Assembly (NCBI GenBank): GCA_019054805.1
Contig: JAHQIY010000005.1
Span: 1,409,501 to 1,473,500 of the forward strand
Origin: Brachionus manjavacas
Taxonomy: Eukaryota > Rotifera > Eurotatoria > Ploima > Brachionidae
DNA: 64,000 nucleotides
Direction: 5' to 3'
The translations under genes were made by a program, and so were the position numbers. A model generated the notes under the pieces. That model was not told the DNA's origin and did no database searches. It worked only from the letters and a program-made list of their open reading frames with translations. Below, piece after piece: positions 25,901 to 35,890 of the stretch (the stretch's first letter is position 1; every line of letters starts with the position of its first letter).

Positions 25901-28900
25901 CGCCAAGGCTAAAATCTTGGTACAAGTTGTTTAGTATTTTTGAATGCAGTTTGTTTTCGTAAAATACAACATCGGGTATTTTGGCCAGCTTTTCAGATTT
26001 TTGTTTTTTAGGTGCTGGAATTTGCACTGTTTCAGATGCATCTGATGATTCAAAAGTAAATTTGGACAGAAAGTCGTCAAGGATTTGTTTGTTCAAGCTG
26101 GGCATAAATTTGTATAAACAAGAGTTCAAAATTTCTTCGCTCAAATTTATATTTGGATATTTTTCGATCTTTTTGCACATACGGATTAGTTTGCGTAAAG
26201 TGAAAAGGCTTGAGACATGTTTTAGGTGGCTATCAGTTTCAGCAGCGGATTTTAGCTGACGGATTATTTCGAACAATTGTTGGTGCTTATCATTGAGCTG
26301 AAATTTTTTGCTCAAAATTTCGTGTTCATACTCTAGGCCCAGTGGGTCAACTTTTTCATACAAGAAAAGGTTAAGAACTTCAGAATTAAGCCATTCGATA
26401 GTGGCTTTATTATCTGTTAGACTGGAGGCCTCGGCAGTGCCGATAATTTTAAATGCCGGATCAATACGCATTGTTCTGCTTTTAATTCTTTGTTTTTCTT
26501 CATCACTCGCAGCCGAGTTTATTAATTCGTCGTACTTGTCATGACGAATTAATTTTCGTCCATCTAATAGATCTAACTCCCGGTCTTGGATCAATCTTCT
26601 CAAAGACATTAAAGTGTCATCCTTGAGTCGATGAATGCCATCTTAAAAAAATAAATATTGCTTTATTTAATATTTTATTTAAAAGTTTATTTTTTCATTA
26701 GATCCTTCAGATAAAAAAATTTGCAAAAAAATATAAAATAATGTAAATATTTGTTTTTTAACGCGGTACCAAGACCTAAAAATAAATTCACAAAAAAATA
26801 GAATTTAAAATTGGCTATTTACTCAAATTTTTTAATTTAATACGAAATCCTAAAAAAAAAAAAATTTAAATTATAAAATTATTTTTTAATTGCATTAAAT
26901 TTGAAATTTGAACTTTACAGAGAGATAATTTTTTAAAAACTGTTTTTAATGAATATGTCTAAAGTTAAATCACTCATAACATAATTGAAATTGAAACAGT
27001 AATTGGCAGTTACTAAATTTATTAAAGGTTCAGCAAAAGTAAGAAATAAAAAGTTCCTTAAATAATCGAGATAAATGGTTCCGCACAAATACAAAAATTT
27101 GTGCTGAAAATTTTTTTCGTTGTGGGAAAAAGTTTTTGAATTGTGAGTGACAGTTTTTTGTTGGTGGGGACTAAGTAGACCCTTAAATAATCACTTCTTT
27201 CTTGACATCTTTTTATATTTTTCATATTACAAATCTCAATGAGAAAATTAGCATTTGATTAATAAATATAAAGAAATAAATAAGAAATCAATTAACCAGA
27301 AACTTGATTTTATTTCCATAATTTTTTATAAATCAGTACATTCTTTTTTAATAAAAAAAATTCATCAAACAAGATTATTTGACAAAAATTTTCATTTTAC
27401 ACTTGTTAATATTATTGTTAATATTATATTTCATTCATAATGCAGAGTGATCTTAAATTATATTTTATAAAGAAAGAAGCTATTTTTGATTTTTGCATCT
27501 AACGTAATCATCCGAATTGAGCTACATGTATTTTAGTGAATTACTATTGAGCACTGTTATTCAAAATTGAGCACTGTTTAAAAAAAATAAAAATTCAATT
27601 TTAGTGACCTGTAATAAAAAGTGAACAAATTTTAAAACTATTTACAATTGTTAAAGCTTATATACAATTCATTAAAAAATGAAAATTGAATTAACTATTA
27701 ACAATGTTAAAGTCGGATAATTTTTCTAACATGGTTCAAATTTATTCATTTTTTTAGACATGTCATTAAAATTGAACATTAAAACCAGTGCTCATTTTTT
27801 AGTGACATGTCATTATTTATGTCATTATTATTTGTTAATTTTTATTTCAATTTGTCCATGGGACTTAAAATTTAATTAAATAAATTATTTTATTTATTAA
27901 TTCAACCCTATATAATTATTTGGAACAAATAATTTAATTGCTACCTTACTATTTCCTCTTTTTTTCATGAAGCTTTAACTAAGTAAACTTCTGTAACATG
28001 TAACAACCTATCTCAATATATATCTTTAAAACTTTCTTTACATTTTTTATCTTATTTACTTTATTTTTATTTTATCATATTTTATTAACTCTATTTTAAT
28101 TTTTATTTTTATTTATTTTTTTTAATACCTTATTCTGAAGGAGCTCTAGCTCGGTACAGAAAACAAATAAATAAATAAATAAAATAATAATTATTAGTCT
28201 AAAAATATTAATTATTTTTAAAATCTAAAAATTCTATTGAATTACATATTTTAATTTTGAAATATATTCATAAGATATTATTTTCAAATTGTAAAATTTG
28301 CTTCAAAATTAATGAAACAGCATTTTCAATCGATCATTCAGCCATTAGTTTCTGTATTAAAAAGAAGATCAAGATTTTTTTTGGAAAAATAAAATTTTTT
28401 TAATACATGGAAATTTTAAAACATAGATCTATGTTATAAATTAAAATGTATTAGTAAATACACGATTATAATAAAATATAAATTAGAAAATTAGAAAGTT
28501 CTATCCCGGTTTACCAAAGTTGAATAATAATCATGTCACTTCAAGTAATATTTCAAGTCTTCAAGTAAAAGTTATGATTTTACTTTTTTTAAAAATCATT
28601 TAAAGTCAAAATTTATTCTAATTTATCAAGAAAATATATTGTTAAAAAAAATTATTTTTAGTATTGCTTTAGATAAAAAGATACTAAAAAAAAAATTTCT
28701 GACTTTAATTTTTTTTTAATCCTACTCTGAAGTTTACTTTTTCTTACACTAAAATAAAAAAAGTTAACAAACCTAAAATCATAAGATCTCCATTAATGGC
28801 TGCTTCAATTAATGGCGAATTTAACCATTTTGTATCTCCATTAGTTTCAGTGATTCGTTGCTGAATCAAATCTCTTGCACTCATATCTTTAAATAGGTGC

Positions 28901-30267
28901 ATTGACTGAGTTGAATAATTTAACAAACTGGCAAATTTATTAATTAATTCGGTCTTGCCACAACCAGTAGGTCCAATCAGAACAAAATCATGACCACTTG
29001 AATGGTTCAAAAACATGTTCACCAACAAATTCGAATGATACCTGTTCGTTATGAAGCTTTCATTGTCATTTACACTACTATTTCCTTTACCTACTTCCAC
29101 AGTGAATAACTCAGAGCCAGATTTAAAAGTCACAAACTTGGAATCCAACTTATCAACTACGGAAACTAGCTCATTTTCGATAGATTGACTACACTGGTCT
29201 GACTTTGCCTCTATTCCAAATTTACCAAGCATATTCCATACAACCTTTTGTTTGCTATCATCATTTTGATAGAGCAGCTGAAATGGATAAATTTTCTCAA
29301 CCAAACTTATCTCCTTAATTGGTGATACTTGTTTATTACTAACATTGTTGATTATTTTGACAATTTTGTCCAAATTTTCAATAGGAAAATCAACAAGTCC
29401 AATGTTAGTCATTTCCGGAGCATATAAAGAATAGGAAAAATCAAAAATTTTTTTAATGAGTCCTGGCTCGACATTTTCATTTTGTGATCGGACATAGGAT
29501 AAAAAATCTTCATAATTTGGATAAGGAACTAGGTGAGCTTGGAATCGGGATCTTAGTGGAGGGTCGAGTAAGTTTCCTTTGTACTTTGGAACCGGAAGAC
29601 CGATGGCAATAACCCTAAAGTCTTCATGAACTCGAAGCAAATTATTCATGTTCGTGTTCAAGTGCTTTAGTTTATCATATCTTTCTGGTGATACCATAAA
29701 TTGACCATCGTCTAAATTGATCTCTCTGTTTTCGAGTAAGTTGTTCAAAATTGGTAGCAAATTTCTCTCAGCCTTTTCAATGCCTTCAATGATTAGTATG
29801 CGACCATTTAGGGCGGCATTAACCGCGCATTGATTTTCGTATAACACAGATGAGTCTTTTACTTCACGGCGCTGTTTAATGTCTGACTCGGTCGTGTCTC
29901 TTGTCAAGCACAAGTACTCGATTTCGCGTTTGGTTATTTCAGCATAGGAAAAAGCTAATTGACGCCGAAATGCACCTGGCGGTGAACCGATTAGGTAGCA
30001 GTCTTGTTTAAGCGAGTCTTTTTGCATCAGCCATCTTAAATTGTGTAAAAATGGTTGGGAATTTAGAGAATTGTTCAAAACGGCATAGCCTTTTGGAACT
30101 TTTTCTGGACAAGTTGGGCTTTTGAGCTCTTTTACTTGGTCGCCAAGACGGATGAAGTTTTTTTCTGGGATTTTTTCAGAAGAATAAACTCGACTTGAGC
30201 TTTGGAAGGTAAGTTTTTGACTGATTTGAGCCAATTTATGGATATTAGCCGGTTTAACTGGCAGCAT
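19903..30267 (-). CDS. VWA8: VWA8, mitochondrial AAA+/VWA-domain protein (3 exons)
   Basis: Exons on the minus strand: 30267-28773, 26641-24243, 21546-19903 (TAA). Donors GTTTGT and GTAGGT, acceptors TTTAAG and CTAAAG; phases join cleanly, giving about 1845 aa (human VWA8 is about 1905). Order: basic, Ser/Arg-rich N-terminus compatible with a mitochondrial presequence; first AAA+ module with a degenerate P-loop (GSPPGAFR, about residues 94-101); second with GPTGCGKT at about 432-439; third with GNQGTGKN at about 752-759 and LVIDEAD at about 815-821; a beta-rich region; the Gly-rich HVGGNTWAGGSGGFDTAG; and a C-terminal VWA domain with MIDAS DVSGS at about 1661-1665. Family knowledge: a matrix-side mitochondrial ATPase. 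Upstream lies a small membrane-protein gene on the same strand, about 150 bp away. Both introns (about 2.1 and 2.7 kb) contain repeats. Identification is firm. Confidence 0.95.
21957..22060 (-). mobile_element. LINE-like 3' end in VWA8 intron 2
   Basis: On the minus strand a GC-richer stretch (GACCGGAGGGAAGGACTAAG) ends in an A run and AATAAATAAATAAAC, the tail style of the other LINE ends in this window. Coding sequence is not seen. Confidence 0.35.
22240..22434. repeat. Three consecutive hairpins in VWA8 intron 2
   Basis: Hairpin 1: arms 22240-22271 / 22281-22312, 31 of 32 pairs, 9-nt loop. Hairpin 2: arms 22316-22334 / 22338-22356, 19 perfect pairs (TTATTATTTAACACACTAG), 3-nt loop. Hairpin 3: arms 22386-22404 / 22415-22433, 19 perfect pairs (TTCACTTATTCATTAATAA), 10-nt loop. 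The arms of the three hairpins are unrelated to each other. No coding sequence. Confidence 0.85.
22475..23275. mobile_element. Fold-back element with ~250 bp inverted repeats, VWA8 intron 2
   Basis: Left arm about 22475-22738 and right arm about 23027-23275 are inverted copies. Left-arm landmarks AACTCCAAAAATGCAAAAAA, ACTTCTGAAAAAT, TTACCA-type repeats and GCAAAATATGGTAAA recur as reverse complements on the right. Spacer about 290 bp without a recognisable ORF. It looks like a non-autonomous DNA transposon with long terminal inverted repeats. Outer ends and target duplication were not resolved by eye. Confidence 0.7.
23400..23660 (+). mobile_element. LINE ORF2 C-terminal fragment with 3' tail
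   Basis: 23441-23533 encodes LLQYIVNSESINNFKNNLDK then WLRKHPNLLQ and a stop; the same IVNSES motif occurs in the fragment at 42202-42390. Downstream, GAGATATTAAAGAAATAAATAAATGA at about 23633-23658 resembles a LINE tail. Only the last residues and 3' end remain. Confidence 0.6.
27935..28185 (+). mobile_element. 5'-truncated LINE 3' end in VWA8 intron 1
   Basis: The 3' end matches that of the element at 45233-46690: ATTGCTACCTTACTATTTC at the start, AACATGTAACAA, then CTGAAGGAGCTCTAGCTCGG and ACAGAAAACAAATAAATAAATAAA. No coding sequence retained. Confidence 0.75.
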
Positions 30268-30417
30268 TTAAAACTTTTTTTTTAAAATAAAATATCTTTA
30301 TACTTTGTATTTAAAATTCGACTGTTAATAGCGAATTTGTGTAAAGAAAAAAAAAGTTAAATTAAATAAAATAAATTTATTACAGATCAGTTGGAGTTTT
30401 GGTTTGAAAAAGTTTAG

Positions 30418-30579
30418 TTAAGAGTCTTTAGGCGCTGGTGCTTGTTCGATCTTCTTTGTTGCCATTTCGGTAAAATAGGGTTTCCAAATGTACAGACTGA
30501 CCAGTACGTTAACGCCAATGAATACTCCTACATCTATCGGTTTAAATCTTCTGAAACCAAATACCAAGCGACGGGACAT
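30418..30579 (-). CDS. Small single-pass membrane protein (53 aa), unidentified
   Basis: ATG at 30579, TAA at 30418-30420; product 53 aa. A basic N-terminus (MSRRLVFGFRRFKP) is followed by one hydrophobic helix of about 17 residues (DVGVFIGVNVLVSLYIW) and a polar, charged tail ending EQAPAPKDS. This is the build of small mitochondrial inner-membrane or secretory-pathway proteins, but I do not recognise the family. An AATAAA polyadenylation signal follows about 37 nt after the stop (30376-30381 on the minus strand), and VWA8 begins about 150 bp further on the same strand, so the two are closely spaced in tandem. An AG just before CAGATAATG could be a 3' splice site. The opposite strand is also open across this stretch but yields a less protein-like sequence. 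Confidence 0.6.
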   Translation of the reverse strand: MSRRLVFGFRRFKPIDVGVFIGVNVLVSLYIWKPYFTEMATKKIEQAPAPKDS

Positions 30580-31987
30580 TATCTGCTAGTTTTTTTTTAT
30601 TTTTTTTTGAAAGAGCGTTCATACTTTAAGTTTAATTGTTCTAATATTTGTCCTAGGATAATGTTAAATAAAATAAAAAATTTGTTAATATTCTTAATTA
30701 AATCTTATTGAAATTTTTAATTTATATTCTGCTTAAATTGTTGTAAAAAAAAGCTGACCATCAATGTTTTGTAAACTTGGTAAAAAATTTCAAAGAGTTT
30801 TTGATTGTTTTTTTATGTACAGGATTTCACAAAGCCTTCGTCTGTAGTTCTAGTTTAGTTGGAATGCAAAATTGTCTTCCATTTAGGCCTTGTGTTTGAA
30901 AAAATTTTTGGTTTCAAATACAAAAAATAAAAATCTTTTGTTTCGCTGATAATAAAAAATAAAAAAATTCGAGTAAATTAATAAATTAAAAATTTATTAA
31001 AATTAAAAATAAATTAATTTTATTTTATTTTTTAATTTTTGATACATTCTATTTGTACACAAACATCGAACCGAAAAAAATTTATTTAATTATAAAATTA
31101 ATAAGTGATTAAGTCATTAAAGGCAAGACATATTTATGATTAGGGCTGACATATTTTGTCAATTTGAGAAATAAAACTTGAGAAAACATTCTAATTCGAA
31201 AATCTGAATCACCGGATCTTAGGCAAAAAATACAGACACTTTCCCGTATTTTAACAATTGAGATAATTGATTCAAAACACAAGAAATTGAAAAACGCAAA
31301 CCTTTCATTTATGACTTTAACTATTACTGTTATCAGCTATTTTTCTTTTTTAAGGCAAATTGAAGGTTCAGATCAAATTTTAAGATCAAATTAATCATTT
31401 AAAATTTTAAAACCAAATTAATCTAATTATTTTGATAATTTAAAAAAAAAGACACTAACCATTACTTGACAATGTTAAACTATTTAAAAATTTATTTTTT
31501 ATCCTTAATTTAAAAAAAGCTAAATATAAAATAAAAATATAAAAAAGTAGAAAATAAATTAAAATCAAATATTTTGTTTCTAAATTACATCTATACGATA
31601 CGATTTAAGTTAAAATCAAAATTTAAAAAGATTATAAATCATTTTTACATAAAATCATATTTTTAAAAGGATATTTTTGATTTCTAATTTTAAAAATTGG
31701 ATTCATTTTAAAATAAATCTTAAGTCAGGAATTCAAATTTATAAATTTTACAACAAAAATTTTTTGTGTTTAAATGTGCCTTTTTATAAATTGTACGATT
31801 CAATAAAAAGTTTTGTATTTTTTTTTCAAATTTTTTTTACAGTCAATGATTACTTTGAATAAGCATAGAACAAGCAAAATAAATTATTTAGCTAAAATTT
31901 AAACCATTTAAGCAAAATAATAATCAATTTTTTTAATTTTAGTAGAAAGATCAATTCCACATTTATTTTAGCTAAATTAAAACGAAT
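30580..31987. other. AT-rich intergenic region, nothing recognised
   Basis: The only patch of ordinary composition is about 30818-30895, after TTATGTACAG (a potential acceptor on the plus strand). No open frame of useful length and no match to a known family. Confidence 0.4.
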
Positions 31988-32254
31988 TTAGAAAAATACT
32001 TTTATAATACCATGCTTTGTTGCTAATTGATGCAACTTATGATTATTTATTTTTTTGATATAAGCAAGTATATTTACCGGATCCGCAGGTTCGCGGTCTA
32101 CATCCGAAAGTGATACTTGAACGGTATCGCCAACTTTGGCCTCATCTAACTTATGAATGTGTTGCTCAGCGGCAGTCTTCAAATTTTCACCGCAATTATG
32201 ATTATCGCTTATTTTTACAGCATTGGCTTCGAAACATGTTTGCTTCAATGTCAT
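31988..32254 (-). pseudogene. KRBA2/Ginger-like transposon protein fragment
   Basis: An 88-aa frame from ATG at 32254. The segment VGDTVQVSLSDVDREPADPV, then NILAYIKKI and LATKHGIIK, corresponds to the region between the integrase core and the Cys-rich tail of KRAB-A-domain-containing-2-like proteins (usual form: V.VPDVDRG..D..N.L......Y.LGTK.G.L). The integrase core is missing upstream and the Cys-rich tail downstream, so it is a fragment. The frame end is a stop, not a splice site. Confidence 0.6.
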
Positions 32255-32387
32255 AAATTTCCGTTCTTCTTATCCTCTTCTAAATCATTAAATTTTATTC
32301 AGTATTTTTATTTGGGTAAAATTGAATTTTTTTTTTTTTATTTTAGCTAAATTGTATTCAGATTTAATCTAAATTTTATTCAGTTTT

Positions 32388-32838
32388 AAAGAACAGCATG
32401 GATTTGTCAGGAAAAAGCCATGTACATCTAATCTTATGGAAACTCTAGATTTCATCTCAATGAGTCTAGAAAAAAGTATTCCTGTTGATGTAATTCTGCT
32501 AGATTTTGCGAAAGCATTTGATACTGTTCCGCACAGACGACTAAAAAGCAAGAATTTTAATGTCACCAAAATCCAAGGAAGAGGTCACTGCTTCAAATAT
32601 CACAAAGAAATTTCGAGGCTCCAACATAGAGATAACTTTTTTTTCAACAGAACCGCTAACATATGGAACTCACTGCCAAATCAATTAGTTGAAGCCCGAA
32701 ATGTTAACAGCTTTAAAGCAGGCATTGATTGCTGGATGAGCAGCAATCAATCACATCAGCTGTCATAGTGTGCCTTATCAGCACACTCGCTGGCTAGCCA
32801 GCTACAGCCAAAACTACTACTACTACTACTACTACTCT
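32388..32838 (+). mobile_element. Internally deleted CR1-like LINE with (ACT)n tail
   Basis: The frame opens with KEQHGFVRKKPCTSNLMETL, then DVILLDFAKAFDTVPHRRL (reverse transcriptase motifs 1 and A, first catalytic Asp in LDFAKAFD). It jumps directly to the ORF C-terminus (NRTANIWNSLPNQLVEA, NVNSFKAGID), so the YADD palm and thumb are deleted. A 3' region with GCACACTCGCTGGCTAGCC ends in an ACT microsatellite at about 32813-32836. Confidence 0.8.
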
Positions 32839-33344
32839 TATTTCGGTAAAATTGCAATTTCTTTTTTGATTTTAACTAGATAATTTATTTTGCCTATTCT
32901 ATACGACATATATATATAGTCATTTTCTCAATTTTAAAATTGGCTGAATTTCCAAATTAAATTATCTATTGGTTCGATTGAATTATAGGATAGATTGTTA
33001 AAATTTTAACGCAAAACTTAAAGATTTTCATTTAAAAATTTTTAAACAAAAAAGTGAAAATTTATTAAGGTTTCTGATTTCAAAATTACATGTTTATACT
33101 ATTTTAAAATCGAGATGCGTATCTTAGGCTTTAAATTCGTCGATCCGGTTATCCCGATCTATACTTTGTCTAATTAAACTCAATGATATTGATCTAATTA
33201 ATTTCATAAGAATTCTAACATTCAATTTAAAATCTGATATAAAAAATACAAAGAATTTTAAATAATACTTTGCTTTAACTAATTATTTATTAAATGCTAA
33301 AATGCAGCTTTGAATTAAAAGTTTAGTTTAGATTAAATTAGAAT

Positions 33345-34235
33345 TTAAGGCATGAAAGCTCCTTTGACACTTGTCGCTTGAATTCCAACGCCTGGAGTTG
33401 CGAAGAGTCGTTTACCCCATTCGGTCAAATCATTAATGCTAGATTTCAACCATGTATATTCTTGACTTTGATCTCCACTAACCATATTCAATGGGGTTAG
33501 ACTTTGTCCACAATCGTTACCATTGCCGGCCCATGACCAACCTAAGTAGCCGATTCTCTTGTCTCTGGCCAAAGTCATTAATTTGGTGTAATCGATGTTA
33601 ACCCATGAGCATGATGGGTGTTCTGGATGCTTATCAGCAAATTCACCAAATATCCAGGCCAGTCCGGTGTTGTATAATTTGTTGACATAGGTATCCATAT
33701 TGTATCGGCCTCCAATTTTCCAGTCCGCATAAGCATGAATAGAGAAAACAACATTTCCATTTTGATGATTATTTCTGTCATGATTTACCAATGATTGACC
33801 ATGAGAAATAATAGCAGTTGGATCTTGAGCATAAGCGGGAGCGTCAACCACCAAAACACCTTTCCATCCTTTATTTCTGATAATGCTGATTGCGTTCTTG
33901 TAAGCATCGTGCCACACTTGGGCTGAAGTACCAAATGGACTCTTTTAAGAGAAAAAATAGCTCATTTTCAAAATTCAAGATTAAAACTAAATTTTACCCA
34001 TTCGTTGGCAATGTTGATCATTAAAAATCTGTGATACCGCTGAAATACATAGAGATGATCGGCAAACCATTGAGCCAATCTGCTAACTTGAGATGGATCA
34101 GAACTGCCTGTGGCATCATGTAATTGAACAATAACAGCCAATTTATTTTTGATTGCAACTTTGATAGCATTTTCTAGATCATTTATTGTAAGACCACCGG
34201 ACAAAGAAATCCTCCATTGAATGCGAACTGAATTG
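33345..34235 (-). pseudogene. GH5 beta-mannanase, copy A (5'-truncated)
   Basis: Exon 2 (33941-33345) is complete and identical in protein to the other copies except the last residue (FMP instead of FMT, because homology stops at the final codons). The 55-bp intron is 33942-33996/7. Only the 3' part of exon 1 remains (about 34235-33998, from NSVRIQW onward, including the acid/base Glu in NEW). Signal peptide, CBM1 and the first part of the barrel are missing. At about 34235 the sequence switches abruptly to LINE ORF2 in the same frame, giving a 185-codon chimeric open frame (34525-33968). No promoter is left, so it is judged a pseudogene. Confidence 0.85.
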
Positions 34236-34600
34236 TTTAATTTAAGGATAGATCTGACTGCTGTATTCTGAATTGCTTGCAGTTTTTTGATATTATTTTC
34301 TGAAAATGAATTCAAGCAAGGAAAAGAATAGTCTAAAATAGATCCGACTAAAGATTTATATAGATTTCCTAGTGTGTTTTGAATGAGACCCCATTTATAA
34401 TTCGACAGTAATCTAATAATATTTAGCCTTTTGTTGCAGCGTTCTTTAATTTCGTCTACTAATATTTTTAAATTTAATTTAGAATCAAATTTTATACCCA
34501 GAAGCTTGATTTTTTTTTGGATCATTATTCTGTTTCCATAAATTTTTAAGTTTAGATTATCACTCTCTTTTATGTACCCTAAAAAAGATTACTGAACACG
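34236..34600 (-). mobile_element. LINE ORF2 fragment fused to mannanase copy A
   Basis: On the minus strand it encodes KLLGIKFDSKLNLKILVDEI, NTLGNLYKSLVGSILDYSFP and NTAVRSILKL, the post-RT C-terminal region of a Jockey/CR1-type ORF2. It is nearly identical to 42912-43295 up to SILKL, where the latter continues KYDTPSNIVHHEAF. The sequence to about 34670 also matches 43320-43440, so the junction at 34235 is a rearrangement rather than a fresh LINE insertion. Confidence 0.8.
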
Positions 34601-34906
34601 ACTTTTCAACTGATATCTTCATTTTCCATTTAATTAGCCATTATTCAAGTATAGATATGGTTTAATTTTTTGTATTTGAATTACAAAATGAATCCAATGT
34701 TGAAATAAAATTGAAAAAGTGCGATGTTTCAAATATTTTTTTCAGTTTCAAAAATAATTTTAATTTAATACTGCAAACATTTTCATATTTGAATTTCAAC
34801 TCTTTGGTGAAATAGAATGAGATTGATTTTTGTTTGGAAATTTGAAAAAAAAAAAAGATTTATGGTCATTAAAAAAAATATTAATTAATCAGCAAAGCAT
34901 TTCATA

Positions 34907-35062
34907 CTGTATTCCCTCGTTCGATTATGTTGCACTACAAGCTAACACGTGCAAATTAAAACAATTAAAATTTTTCTAGAATGTGTGAGATATACTTTGG
35001 TGCATTGTCCAAAAGCTGGTAGTTTAGCTTATGGTGCAGCATAATTGAACGAGGGAATACGG
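34907..35062. mobile_element. 156-bp mariner-type MITE, copy 1
   Basis: Inverted ends CTGTATTCCCTCGTTCGATT and its near-complement (ATAATTGAACGAGGGAATAC then GG), flanked by TA on both sides. Inner ends read TGTTGCAC / GTGCAGCA. Such ends with a TA target fit Tc1/mariner-type non-autonomous elements. It lies about 165 bp beyond the stop of ferritin-like copy 1. Confidence 0.75.
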
Positions 35063-35229
35063 TACATACTCACCCGAGCGATCTTAAAAGCCACCGTATT
35101 CTTGAGCTCTTGGCCTAGCGATACTAAACAAAAAAAAGAAAGAAAAAAAAAAAAATTAATTTTTTCATTTTATTTTATTTATGAAAAAATTCAAAACAAA
35201 CATTTTAGTTAAAATTAGATAAATAAAAA

Positions 35230-35799
35230 TTAAATTTCTCTGAAATTTTTGATTTTATCAAATTGGATTTGAAATACATTGTGCAAATCATCTTCGGTTA
35301 ATTTTGACGAAGTCGTAGATTTTCTTATAGTGAGCAATGAATCATCAATTTTTTTGTTCCAATTAGTCAGCTCATTTTTGTAGCTGGAAAAAAATTGCTT
35401 CAATTCTTCATCATGATGTTTTTCAGCAAACCGAATCAAATCATTAAGCAAATCATTGTAGTGTGTATCTTCTTGATGAAGGTAATCGACCAATTCATAG
35501 GGAGTCAATGAATGCAGGTCGATTTTTTTCTCTTTTTCAACATCAAATTTGCTCGCAATCAATTCTTTCATATTAACTTGACCATTTCTTTGTTTAATAT
35601 AATCTATGACTTTTTCGCTCATCTTATTTAAATCTTGGGCACACCAATTGAAAAAATCACACAAACCATATTTGTCTCCATAGTGAAAATGACTGATAGA
35701 CGATAATGTGGTGCATTTATCGCTAAAGTATTTGAGATAATTGAAAAAATGGTTCAATTTTTCTTCGGTTTCGTTGTTTAAAGTTTTGGCTTGAGACAT
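35230..35799 (-). CDS. Ferritin-like protein, copy 1 (intact, 189 aa)
   Basis: ATG at 35799; 189 aa, no signal peptide, single exon. The layout fits the four-helix ferritin fold: helix A about residues 12-30, helix B with SHFHYGDKYGLCDFFNWCAQ and SEKVIDYIKQRNGQVN (compare ferritin YYFDRDD..LKNFAKYF..QS and AEKLMKLQNQRGG), helix C about 100-127 (YELVDYLHQEDTHYNDLLND), helix D about 130-160. In my alignment the ferroxidase ligands are mostly gone: the HEEREH motif reads QDLNKM, and the Glu of helix A is not evident; only the Glu of HQED fits. Iron oxidation is therefore doubtful. This copy differs from copies 2, 3 and 5 at a few residues (NMKEL, VEKEKK instead of NMIEL, VETEKK). It lies next to the mannanase in the duplicated unit. 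Confidence 0.75.
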   Translation of the reverse strand: MSQAKTLNNETEEKLNHFFNYLKYFSDKCTTLSSISHFHYGDKYGLCDFFNWCAQDLNKMSEKVIDYIKQRNGQVNMKELIASKFDVEKEKKIDLHSLTPYELVDYLHQEDTHYNDLLNDLIRFAEKHHDEELKQFFSSYKNELTNWNKKIDDSLLTIRKSTTSSKLTEDDLHNVFQIQFDKIKNFREI

Positions 35800-35890
35800 T
35801 TTTTAGTTTGGATTTAGAATTTTTAAGAATCTAAACTATTTAAACAAAAATTTTAAAATATTTCTATTTTTAAAATATATATTTGTGAAT

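Noticed and set aside
30442..30711. 89-aa plus-strand frame opposite the small membrane protein
   Set aside because: Its C-terminal half is low-complexity Phe/Lys/Ile from AT-rich DNA; the minus frame has a coherent membrane-protein layout and a polyadenylation signal.
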